Shown here: positions 54,447 to 64,000 of the stretch, one piece after another
Position numbering within the stretch: the first letter of the stretch is position 1
Layout of the letters: the number at the start of each line of letters is the position of its first letter
Notes under the pieces: model-generated
The model's input: the letters and a program-made list of their open reading frames with translations, nothing else
Told to the model about the DNA's origin: nothing
Database searches by the model: none
Position numbers and translations under genes: made by a program
Assembly: GCA_015179025.1 (NCBI GenBank)
Contig: WHUX01000003.1
Coordinates: forward strand, 124,001 to 188,000
Length of the DNA stretch: 64,000 bases
Source: Terfezia claveryi
Taxonomy: Eukaryota; Ascomycota; Pezizomycetes; Pezizales; Pezizaceae
Direction: 5' to 3'

Positions 54447-57400
54447 TTGCGAGCGGATGAAGGGGTTGGGTTGCGAGCGGATGAAAGGGTTGAGATAGGA
54501 AATAGGTCGGCCTTGGAAGAGAGAATGCAGAAGGCCATTTCACAATATTTTGCCAGAGTTGGAAAACTGACAAAGTCAAGGAAAAACGGGGCTTGGGCGG
54601 GAAACCTGGTATTGAGAACGTCCGAGGAACAGCACGTTCATCAACTGGAACGAGCGGAAGGTGAAGATATTTTCGACGATATACCTACTGGGATCGATGA
54701 GGGAATCGAGGACGTGGTCATTGGAGATATCACCTGGAAGGTCAATTTGGAGGGAGTATCAGAGATACAACGAAGGCGACTATACTGGATATTGGAAGAA
54801 ATCAGGCCATGGGTGGCTACTAACGTGCTTGAGATGAGACACACGCATATCCTCAAACACCGGATTCAGCTAAAAAAAGACGCAAGGACGAAGGTTCAGA
54901 ATCGAAAGGTCCGGTTAGCACATAAAGAGCGGGAATGGTTGGTAGGCTATTTGGCCAAGCTGGAGGAAGCCAATTTGATATCACGCATCCGAGAAACAGA
55001 GATGTCATCAGATATCAAACTAGCCATCAAGCATAACTCAGCAGATCTGTTTAGACTCTGCATAAACTATATCTTCTTGAACTCGATTTCGGAGAAGGGA
55101 GTTGGCCAATTAAGAGGCCTAGATGAGGTGCTACAAGCCCTGGCGGGGAGGCTTGTCTATAGCGGCATTGATGGGTTTTCAGGGTATTACTGCATACCAA
55201 TGGATCATGACTCAATATACTTGACAGCATTTATAGTACCAGGAGAAGGAGCATTCGTTTGGAATTATATGCCTTTCGGATTGCAGGGTGCCTCAGGCAC
55301 ATATTCAGATTTCATGCGTATGGTTTTTGGAGATGTAGTCGGGCCTAACCTACAGTTCTACTTAGACAATCTCGATACGGCGAGTGGACAACCAGGAGGT
55401 CAGCTGAATAAAGCCATTGATGATCAGCTAGATTTATTAGAATTTGTGGTTTTTCCAAGGTATAGGAAAGCAAATGCCTCTATTAACCCAAGAAAATCAC
55501 CTCTACTTATGCGGACACAGAAGATGCTAGGGCATGTGGTATCTCAGAGAGGAATCTCCAAATCACCGGAATTGGTAGATAAGTTTTCCACCTTGTTTAG
55601 AACACTAGTTACCAGCCCAGAGGATATCGAACGGAGCCTAGCTGCAATCCGATGGCTGGCAAAATTCATTCCGAGCTTATCTGATAAAACCAAGTTCATG
55701 AGTGAGAAACTACGAGGGTGGAAGGGGGGAGTTAGAGCAGGTATACAGCCAGGCCCGAAAGGTAGAAAGGGCAAAAGGATGCCAGGGAAAGACTATGTTT
55801 TTGAGTGGACAGAAGAAGATCAGCTGAGAATGATGGAATTGGTCACGGATATCCAAATGAATGTTACTCTGCAGGTGTTCGACCCAGAACGCCCAGTGGT
55901 AATGATGTTTGATGCAAGCCCATGGGCGATCTCGTGCGTTATCGGGCAGCTGGCTCGCAAGGACAGCAAGGACAGTGAGGTCACTCCAATGGATCGGTAT
56001 CGAATGGTTATCCCTTCTACCTTCTTATCAAAAGCGCTCAACAAAACCCAGGAGAGATGGGCACAAACCGAGAAGGAAGCCTATGCAGTATACTACTTCA
56101 CTAGTAAGAATCGGCATCTTCTGTATGGAACATGGATTTTCTTCTATACAGATTGCCAGTGTTTGACCTATATCTATAACCTGAGATCCACCAATAACAA
56201 GATAAATCGGTGGGTACTGGCTCTGCAGGAGTTTGACTTCACTATTCATCATGTACCGGGTCGGATCCTTATCGTGCCGGACGCGTTGTCCAGAGTGCCG
56301 AAAGAACTGCTAGAGGAGGTAGAGAGAGCGGAATGGGAAAACATCAAGCGAGCTGGTGAGGAAAAGCGAGCTGGTGAGGAAAAGCGAGCTGGCAAGGAAA
56401 AGCGAGCTGGTGAGGAAAAGCGAGCTGGCGAGGAAAAGCGAGCTGGCGAGGAAAAGCGAGCTGGCGAGGAAAAGCAAGCTGGTGAGGAAAAGCGAGCTGG
56501 CGAGGAAAAGCGAGCTGGCGAGGAAAAGCGAGCTGGTGAGGAAGTGGCAATGGGAGAGGTGTTGGTAGCGGAAGGATCATGGGATAGTTGGAGGTCGGGA
56601 ATTAAGAGATTTCTTTTGTCTGGTGATTTTGCAGGTGATTGGAGAAGCGCGGATAGGGCTAGAATTCGGAAGATGGCAAGAAGGTATAGGATAGAAGAGA
56701 ATACGGGAAGGTTAATGCTGGAAGGATATGACAGTATTTGGAGAGCGGTCCCTACACAAACCCAGATTTCTACTCTCCTAACAGCTTTTCACGATTCCGC
56801 ATGCGCTGGCCATTATGCAGCAGAGATTACTTACCGGAAGATATTGGAAGCAGGATATGCTTGGCCAACAATGATCAAAGACTGCCGACAATATTGTAGG
56901 TCTTGTGAGAGATGCCAAAAATGCCAGGACCTGGTAGATTTCCCGGTTGAACCACTCAGGCCTATCGTGATGCTTGAGCCTTTCGAGATGATTACTATTG
57001 ATTACGCAGGACCGTTTGAACCAGCGGGAGGTCACGTTTATACTCTGGTGATGATTGAGAATATGACCGGCTTCTTGGATTTGGCCTCTTGCAGGTCTGC
57101 AACAGGAGAAGCTACGGTGAAGATGCTGGATATATATTGCGCTAGGCATGGGTTTCCAAGAGTCATACATACAGACAGAGGCCCTCACTTCCATAACCAT
57201 GAATGCATGGAATGGGCAGAAGAGAATGGAGTCCGATGGGTATTTGCAGGCCCAGGAACGGCAAAGACACAAGGAAAAGCGGAGAGAGCTATTCGGTCAG
57301 TTAAACGGTCCATAGCTAAGCTTGCAAACCAAGATCCGAAGGCTTGGAAAAAGCTTCTTCAACCTACGCAGTTCTCCTTCAACTCGAAAATTGGTCAATT

Positions 57401-57791
57401 GGGTTATTCGCCTTTTCAGCTACTATACGGATATCAGCCGAGGTCAGCTATCCAGAACCTGGTGTTGCCAATGGAGGTAGGGAGGTATGAGGACAAAATG
57501 GTATTCCTCAGGAACGAGAAGTTGTACGAGATTAGACACTTAGCAACCGAGAGGCAATTGAAGGCCTGGGAACACCGTGTCGAACAATACCAGGCCAAAC
57601 TGAGGGATCACCACTATCTTGTTGGCGATTTGGTACTGTTCCAAAACTATTCTAAGAGGCATAAGCCGGGGAGCCCGTGGGAAGATAGATGGAAGGGACC
57701 GGCACGAATCACATATATCACATCGAAGGGAAGATCGACTTCCAAACGACCAATGGGACGATACATAAAGGTTGGCATACAGACCGAGTGA
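54447..57791 (+). pseudogene. Ty3/gypsy pol: RT, RNase H, integrase (frameshifted end)
   Basis: A 1,114-codon open frame, +1 relative to gag-protease; a 24-bp tandem duplication (GGGTTGCGAGCGGATGAA) at 54,444-54,488 lies at the junction. RT shows LFRLCINYIFLNS, YSGIDGFSGYYCIPM, WNYMPFGLQGASGTYSDFM and, at the catalytic box, FYLDNLD where YxDD is expected. RNase H (about 55,870-56,300) has MMFDASPWAISCVIGQL, a QTEKEAYAVYYFT helix and YTDCQCLTY. Next come 11 RAGEEK repeats, an H2C2 finger (HDSACAGHY...CRSCERCQKC), and integrase core residues in TIDYAGPF, VIHTDRGPHF and GKAERAIRS. The final IHKGWHTDRVKPF sequence is in another frame, so an indel lies near 57,715. Confidence 0.88.
56346..56543 (+). 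repeat. In-frame 18-bp minisatellite in gypsy pol
   Basis: Eleven copies of an 18-bp unit (AAGCGAGCTGGYGAGGAA), each coding KRAGEE with two variants (KRAGKE, KQAGEE), between RNase H and the integrase zinc finger. Highly charged and probably helical. Frame preserved. Confidence 0.95.
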
Positions 57792-58032
57792 AGCCGTTTA
57801 TCCTGAGGGAATCGGCAGCATAGCAATGTGGGGATAGGGTGGATGGATGAGGTAGAATATGTCGTTAGTTCATCTTCGCTCTTTAATATGTCGTTAGTTC
57901 ATCTTCGCTCTTTAATATGTCGTTAGTTCATCTCCGCTCTTTAGTATGTGGTTGGGTTATTTTTTTTTTTTAGCTAGAGCTTTGTTGTTACGGACGGTCA
58001 GGATGATTCCTAACCATCCCTGATGAAGGGGG

Positions 58033-58333
58033 TGTTACGGGCTGATATTTGCCCGATAAGGAGGCCAGTGGATCGGGTGTATTTTAGCTTTCCGAGTTGT
58101 TTGCATTAGATAGATAACGTTACTAGCTTAGTTTAGTCAGTGTCAGGCTACGAGGAGGTTATAAAGGCCCCTCCTGGCTGGTGGAATAAGAATCAAGTCT
58201 CGCACGCTCACTGAGACGAAGAAAAAGAGTCACACTGAACTGAACTGAACGGAACACAATCTACACACGCCGTCAAGCTATTATCAAGCCAAAGAGCCCT
58301 GGTCATCGTGAGGGTTTCTTTTGTCGCTTAACA
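58033..58333 (+). repeat. 3' LTR of the Ty3/gypsy element
   Basis: 301 bp, apparently identical to the 5' LTR. Just before the polypurine tract, 57,858-57,950 carries a tandem repeat of ATATGTCGTTAGTTCATCTY. Confidence 0.92.
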
Positions 58334-59799
58334 CCTTCTCACTGGACAAATACTTTACTTTATACAAGTTGCTCAGTATCTTGTTGTGCGCCGATGGGAA
58401 ACCATGCCAGATAAGACACGCAATCTTCCACTTTCACTTGCGGTAATGCCAACTTGCAAGGCAATAATATTAATGTGCAATGATTATCCCATCTAAACAG
58501 AATAGGTGTTTTTCAAAACAAGATACAGAAAAGAATAAGATAAGAATCCTAGTCGCAGTGTAAGGCCTTTAAGCTACCTACGCCAGCTAGTAACCACGTG
58601 AAACCTATCAGCGCACATTACCCTTTTTTCCCACCCTACTTTGCCCAAGACCGGACCAATATTAGTGCAGGCACTAACTACTGGTATATCGGTACATAAT
58701 GTTGTGAATCTTGCTTGATAGCTTCATTCATATACAGCTAAATTCCCATATATAGATTTTACACCTCCGTATGATGTGTACAAAACTAGGACAGTTCTGG
58801 TTGAGGCCTAAAAATTTTGCTTTGATGCTGTAGCCGGCTCTGCTCTTCTTGATATAGAGACCTCATTTGGTAGATTCATAACCAAACAATTGAGAAACCA
58901 TTTGAACACGATCAACTCTCCCTGGAGTACCTAAGATTTCACCACCTTGCAGCTCATTTGACGCCTGCAAGGAACTTTTCTCATATCGAGAGAATCTTAT
59001 TTCCCCACACAAATTCCGATGAGACCCAGACCCAGTTTCTTATCTCGCGAGATTTCCTATATCGAGGTTTCTTATAACTGTAGTACTGTACACAAAAAAA
59101 TAGGAAAAGTCTGAGTGACGTCTAAAAAGCCCATGATTACTTGTTTGATGCTTTGTGGTGAACCATGCCCAAGGTCAACTCGTTCATTTTAAGGTAATAT
59201 TTGCCGACCTGCGGCTCAAGTGGTCCTTGCAACTACTACCTCGATACTCGCACTTTAATATGTATGTATTATTAAGCAAATATGTACAGTAGTTTCCGAT
59301 ATCGAGGGTTTCTTGTTTCCCATACAAATTCTGACGCGACTACATAGGACCCAGTTCCTTATAATACAGTATCAGGTAGGGCTACGATTTTAGTCATACG
59401 AACCTGAGTAAAATTTAATTAACCTATACAGACCCCTAGGACGCTTAGAAGCTATACCTAGAGTAAGAAGCAGAGATGCAGAAACTGTAGGTAGATCAGC
59501 CGAAGTGTCAGCCAATACCTTTCAGACTTTCCTTGTGCCGGAGATATGACCGATCGATTTATCAATCGTTAGTCTCAATACTATGCATATTCACAAACAA
59601 TGGGAGCATATATCTATTAGGGCAATAGGTACTGTAGTTGCCGTGTCTCACTATGCAACCCAGGGCCTGGCTCCTTCTTTTCTTTTCTTAATAAAAAACA
59701 CAAACGCGCATGCGGCCCAAGTCAGTGGGGCTAGATTCAAAGTACGTACTTCGTACAAGTTAAACCAATTGCCTAAAGCTGTAAGGCTTTCCTCTAGAC
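58334..59799. repeat. Non-coding region with a diverged tandem duplication
   Basis: No gene. Two diverged copies of about 310 bp lie end to end (about 58,778-59,087 and 59,088-59,420). Each runs from GTACA(A)AA...AGGA through TTTGATGCT and CTTGCARCT to CAAATTCYGAYGMGAC and CCCAGTTYCTTAT. Confidence 0.55.
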
Positions 59800-59804
59800 C
59801 TATC

Positions 59805-60351
59805 TACCGGGAAAACGATGAATAAGTCCCCTTGTCGGTTTTTGAGACATCTGCAAGTGGGCAAGATCACAACATGAACACGCAAAGGTACCAGCTAGTA
59901 TAGGATGTAGGTAAGTGGCAAATAGACTCTAGTTAGTATTGGCATTGACGGTAGGGCCACAGATGGATGGTACATTATTGGATTCTGATGAAGAACTTGG
60001 GTACCGTAGAGACTCGAGTTATTCGGTAGCGCTATCACATACATATGCAATGTCCTGTGTGTTTCTGCTGAGCTTAACTTAGGAACTTCACCAGAAGTGG
60101 TACAAGCTGCCTTCCGAACAGGCTTAGATTTGGGGCGTACAGCATCCACCAGAATTTACTATACAAATCTATCTTGGACATAGCATATGTATGTGATAGC
60201 GCTACCGAATAACTCGAGTCTCTACGGTATCTAGTGGAGGCTGAGCCCCCTGTCCAAGCAACAGATTTAGATAGAATTAGTATTAGTACGCTCTGTAATT
60301 AGAAATGTCTCAAAAACCGACAAGGGGACTTATTCAACAGTTTTCCCGGTA
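59805..60351. repeat. Nested inverted repeats (palindromic structure)
   Basis: Outer arms (59,805-59,850 and 60,305-60,351; GTCCCCTTGTCGGTTTTTGA and complement) match with an indel and few mismatches. Inner arms (60,002-60,048 and 60,183-60,229; GACTCGAGTTATTCGGTAGC and complement) match perfectly over 47 bp around a 134-bp loop. No credible ORF. A foldback or MITE-like element is possible, but ends and target duplication are not evident. Confidence 0.75.
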
Positions 60352-63300
60352 CATTGAGTTCCGAGTTTCGTTTACACTGAAATCGCCTGATGAAGGTTTA
60401 TAACGGCTCAAATCCCTAGTATTTACATGTAACTTCAATCAGAGACAGGGGTCCTGAATCCCTGAGATCACTAGTATATAAACGAAATATTCCGACTTTG
60501 AAAATTCTATTGTTGGGCCATTATACTAGTAAGAAGCAGCATTATAAACACAATAAAGCCCACATCCGCGAATAAGACCCTGGTCTTAGTCATAAGGCCT
60601 CTTCCAGAACCCCACCTGCCCCGTACAAATTCACCCTCATTTGCTTGTAGCCATACGGGGGCGTCTGGAACCAAAACATAATCTTATTCGCAGAATACAC
60701 ATGCCTTGCAAACTTCAATATACTTCCGAGACATGAATGTGGGTGCCATCAGACCACGACATGGGCTACGTACACATGTAGTTATACTGTACAGAATCTC
60801 ATTGGCTTGCCCACCGTAATAGAGAGGCCAGGTCTGGCGAAACGCTAAATCCAATCAGGTTTCAATTACCGGTAGAACTCTCCTTGTAAGGCACAGAACG
60901 ATATTCACAATAAAAAAGCAATGAAGCCTGCCTCGACTTAGACTTAACGAGATTTGGCATGGAACTATGAGGTTGATAGGTTACAAGAGCCCATCAAGCC
61001 CTGATCAATCCTAACTTATATTGAAAGGGCCGTGGGTATAATTGATCTAATGCGAGTCCTAGTTGCAGAACTGCCGAAGACTGGCAGGTGGGTGATCAGG
61101 GTTCATGGCTAGTCTTGAGACATGTAGAGAGCATTTTTTTTTTTTTAACAAAAAAACCCCTTGTTACCATCCTCATGGGCAGAGGGGACTATATGATACA
61201 TGACATAATTCCTTCACTGATTGCGCCTCCCTTGATCAGCTGATCAGGGTCAGGCACTCATTCGACAAGACAATAACTATGATTCGATAGTTATATACCG
61301 AACTGTAGCACTGCACTAAGCGGCACCCAGTTATAAATAGAATTGCGACTGGTCTTATTCATATACCTATGATAGTCTATTCTTTCACTAGGTTCAGGTA
61401 TTTATGCATATATGGCAAGGGTTATCATTGGTCTGGGGGTTTCACTCGAGCTTTAGTGGTAGATCGATCACTCTACCGGTAACTTGTTAGAATGAAAACG
61501 CTCCTGTTACTGATAATTTCATACTGATGATGTTCACAAACCTTCTCCAACATATCACTGCCTGGATTTCAGTTCCCTGAAATTAGTATAAAGTCCACTT
61601 CATCACAATGTACTAGTAGGCATATGAGGTTATACTTTTAGCATGTCATGGACGAAAGTAGGTACTAAGCAGATCTAAGGGAGATTGTGACTGGCAAGGC
61701 TAGCATATCCCAAGCAGCAGGATTCACTTCCGGTGAAGGGAGTTTCCTGGTTAGAATTCTAAAATCTTCCACTCCTGGGTTCAGATAATGCGGCACCTAG
61801 TAGCTCTACTGGTTAAGGTTAGGTTTTCCAGAATACCTCCCCACAAGCAATGTGCACAGACAAATGCACCATGCGTATATACTAAACCCACAGACGGGGT
61901 CGTTCGTTTCTTGGCCTGTTAAGAACGATCATATGATTTAGCTTTGCGATTGCAATGCTTGGGCTCGCGGGTAATGTAACTATCGATCCAATCGCCTTTG
62001 AACCTGCGGTACGTTAGCAGGTCTGTGCGGGTGCGAACCGTGATCCATGTCACGAATCCGTCACTGATGACATACTCTACTGTACAAGTCAAAATTAAGA
62101 TCGCTATGTACATCACATCACGACACATATGCCCAGTTCCAAGAAGTGCCGGAAATGCTGCAAATGCCGAAGGCCAGGTCACATACCTCTTTTTCTGCCG
62201 TATAAAAACAAACCCGATAAATGTGAACCATCAGCAAATGTGAACCATCAGCCCCAGATCTGTAGGTTTCTTCCGAGCAGAGAATTCGAAACTGGATCGA
62301 GGTTAACAAACTGGTACGGAGTACGCCGACCATAAGCAGGGAAAACATTGCAATTGGGAAAAGATGATATAAACTCTATACCCGCGATGATCATTTATAA
62401 CTCATGGGTGCAGCGCTGGTACATAGGATGGGGCCGGAATTAGTAGTTCGATATAAGTAGGGCTGAAGCAAACAAGCGACAAAGTTCAACCATGATGACC
62501 AAAAGGGGTAATCAACTAAGCAGATATTAACATCAAGCAATGGCTTTTTGATCCCTTTGGGACTACTGAAACATGAATTTTCTTTTTCGAGCTATGCATT
62601 AATGCAATTGACTCTCACCCGCTATATGCACAGTCCAAGCCATTATGCAGGTGAGCTAGGGTGGTTATTTTAGCACCATAAAGTGACATTTGGGCCGCAC
62701 GGCTAGAGCTATGATCATGGCAGCGGTAAGCATAAACAAGAGTAGAAAAAGGAGAGCGTACGGTTTCGAATGTCCTGTTACCCCCGGTGTCTAACTTCAA
62801 TTATTCAATTTGACAAATAGTCTGTAGGGATTCGCATATACGGTTTCAAGAGGCGAGACTACAAGAGTGCGAGTACCATTCGAATGGGGAGGTAATGGGA
62901 CCTGCTTGTAGACTCAGTATAGATTGCTCTGTAGTTACCGTGACGTGTTCTCTTTACGTTACTACGTAACCTAAGTAGTCATGTTGCACGTCCTCTCCTA
63001 GGGCGTTACTTCTCCGAATCCGATTCCCATATTCTAGTTATCAAGGGAAAGCCCCACCAGCTTTTTCTGAATTAATGCAGGAATGCCACGTGCAGGCCCC
63101 GGATATAGAGTTCCGAGCCAACAGAGGATAGCTATCTATTTGGGTTGCACAACCCCTCCTCTGGAAGCCAACAACCCAGCTGGGGTCGATTTGGAACAGA
63201 GAATCAGGCTGTAATTTAGTGGTGCAAATGCATGTATATTACGAATCCCTACCCACACATCCTCGCTATCCAGCCATAAGCGATCAAAAACACTGGAGTC

Positions 63301-64000
63301 GAGAATTGCAACCAACTTAGGTTTTCTGGCCGTCCCCATTTCCATTACTTTGGTAGCTTAGGGCGAACGCTATATTAGGGCTAGGGTGCCCCATGAGCTG
63401 ACACGGCAGGGATTTCTCAGAAGTGAATGAGGGTATTGCTGAGATAACAACATGTTAAATTATATGCGAGTGCTGAGTAAGTTGGTAGTACTGGAGTTAA
63501 ATGCGCATCCACATTCTAAATACGCTAGATAGCCGGACTAGCTCGTTCGACCCTTGTTCTGCGGGCTACATAGCGCATGCACTCAATCCCAGTTCTCGCT
63601 TGCGATCTGAAACTAGTATTTGTCATACTCTATTTTACACTGTAGGATAGGAACCCAAGTAGAGCCTCAGGCGGTTTCTGAGGGCCAACTGTCATACTTC
63701 TATAGTGGTATGTATCTTATATGGACCCAGATAGGTACACAAAGCCTAGATTTGTGTTCTGAAGATGGGATATAGAGCTAGAGAGCTGTATACATAATAT
63801 GCAGAAGTGACGGGTACTTAGTGAATCTTGAAAGCTAAGAAAATGATTTGGGCCCAGCGCATCAGCCCAGGAATACTCAATCCCTCCTCATCTCAAGCAG
63901 GCCTGGCCTCCGAAAAGCTTGACCTGCAGCTCAACGTGGCCGAGCGCTTAACGTTTTTGATAGTACCGTACTCTCGACCCGGCGCTAGCAGAGACCCCAC
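60352..64000. other. Long interval without recognised genes
   Basis: No ORF with coding character on either strand. Minor items: a poly-T run at 61,135-61,146, a perfect 17-bp tandem repeat AATGTGAACCATCAGCA-like at 62,219-62,253, and the B-box-like CTGGGTTCAGATAATG at 61,777. It is less repetitive to the eye than the rest of the window and may be ancient, unclassified repeat or true intergenic DNA. Confidence 0.5.

Larger units (their letters stand above)
51355..58333 (+). mobile_element. Full-length Ty3/gypsy element with identical 301-bp LTRs (6,979 bp)
   Basis: LTRs at 51,355-51,655 and 58,033-58,333 start TGTTACGGGC and end CGCTTAACA; I find no difference between them by eye. A primer site TGGAGCCAAAGG begins at 51,657 and a polypurine run GATGAAGGGGG abuts the 3' LTR. 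Order is gag, protease, RT, RNase H, integrase. The 5-bp flanks differ (CTCTT and CCTTC), so no target duplication is seen. Confidence 0.93.

Noticed and set aside
61430..61480. tRNA-like TTTAGTGGTAGATCGATCACTC
   Set aside because: A-box-like part only; no B box follows at a workable distance.

Overview
The window looks like a transposon-dominated stretch of a filamentous fungal genome. Supporting signs are very short introns (49-78 nt) with GTRNGT donors and CTAAC/CTGAC-type branch sites, fungal-type LTR retrotransposons, Tad-like LINE 3' ends, Fot1/pogo transposases, a Plavaka transposase, and stop codons that are mostly explained by C-to-T (RIP-like or methyl-cytosine) transitions. A repeat-rich ascomycete such as a truffle-like Pezizomycete would fit; this placement is inference. 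No housekeeping gene is visible.

Layout. 0-4 kb: 3' end of a Ty3/gypsy chromovirus with its LTR, a 0.95-kb foldback element, a 12-bp minisatellite and an interspersed repeat. 4-8 kb: a heavily mutated AT-rich gypsy gag-PR-RT-RNase H. 8-12 kb: a minisatellite-cored repeat, a second foldback element, a tRNA-like unit and a 29-bp minisatellite. 11,985-17,847: a full-length Ty1/copia element (608-bp LTRs, AACAA duplication). 18-21 kb: LTR-like unit, inverted second copy of the minisatellite-cored repeat, more minisatellites. 21.1-22.6 kb: a KRBA2/Ginger-type integrase pseudogene with two introns. 23.2-32.5 kb: a copy of the foldback/minisatellite repeat split by an 8.2-kb DNA transposon (24,099-32,328). 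The transposon carries a Plavaka transposase, an unrecognised ORF and a six-exon DUF6532-like gene. An unfilled paralogous site at about 3,381 fixes its borders.

34.2-36.9 kb: an intact three-exon gene for a P-loop NTPase plus PD-(D/E)XK nuclease of Crinkler type, the best candidate for a working non-transposase gene. 37-45.9 kb: LINE 3' fragments, a decayed pogo element, a third minisatellite array, a copia LTR fragment with a LINE beside it, and a gypsy gag-PR fragment. 46,289-48,540: a structurally intact pogo/Fot1 element (TIRs, TA duplication, 630-aa transposase in three exons). 48.5-51.3 kb: short repeats and a possible solo LTR. 51,355-58,333: a full-length Ty3/gypsy element with two identical 301-bp LTRs but interrupted ORFs. 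58.3-64 kb: no gene seen; a diverged tandem duplication and a nested palindrome.

The parts form no pathway. The window reads as successive nested insertions, with mutation of older copies and repeated minisatellite growth both between and inside elements. The intact pogo transposase and the Crinkler-like gene stand out for lacking nonsense mutations.
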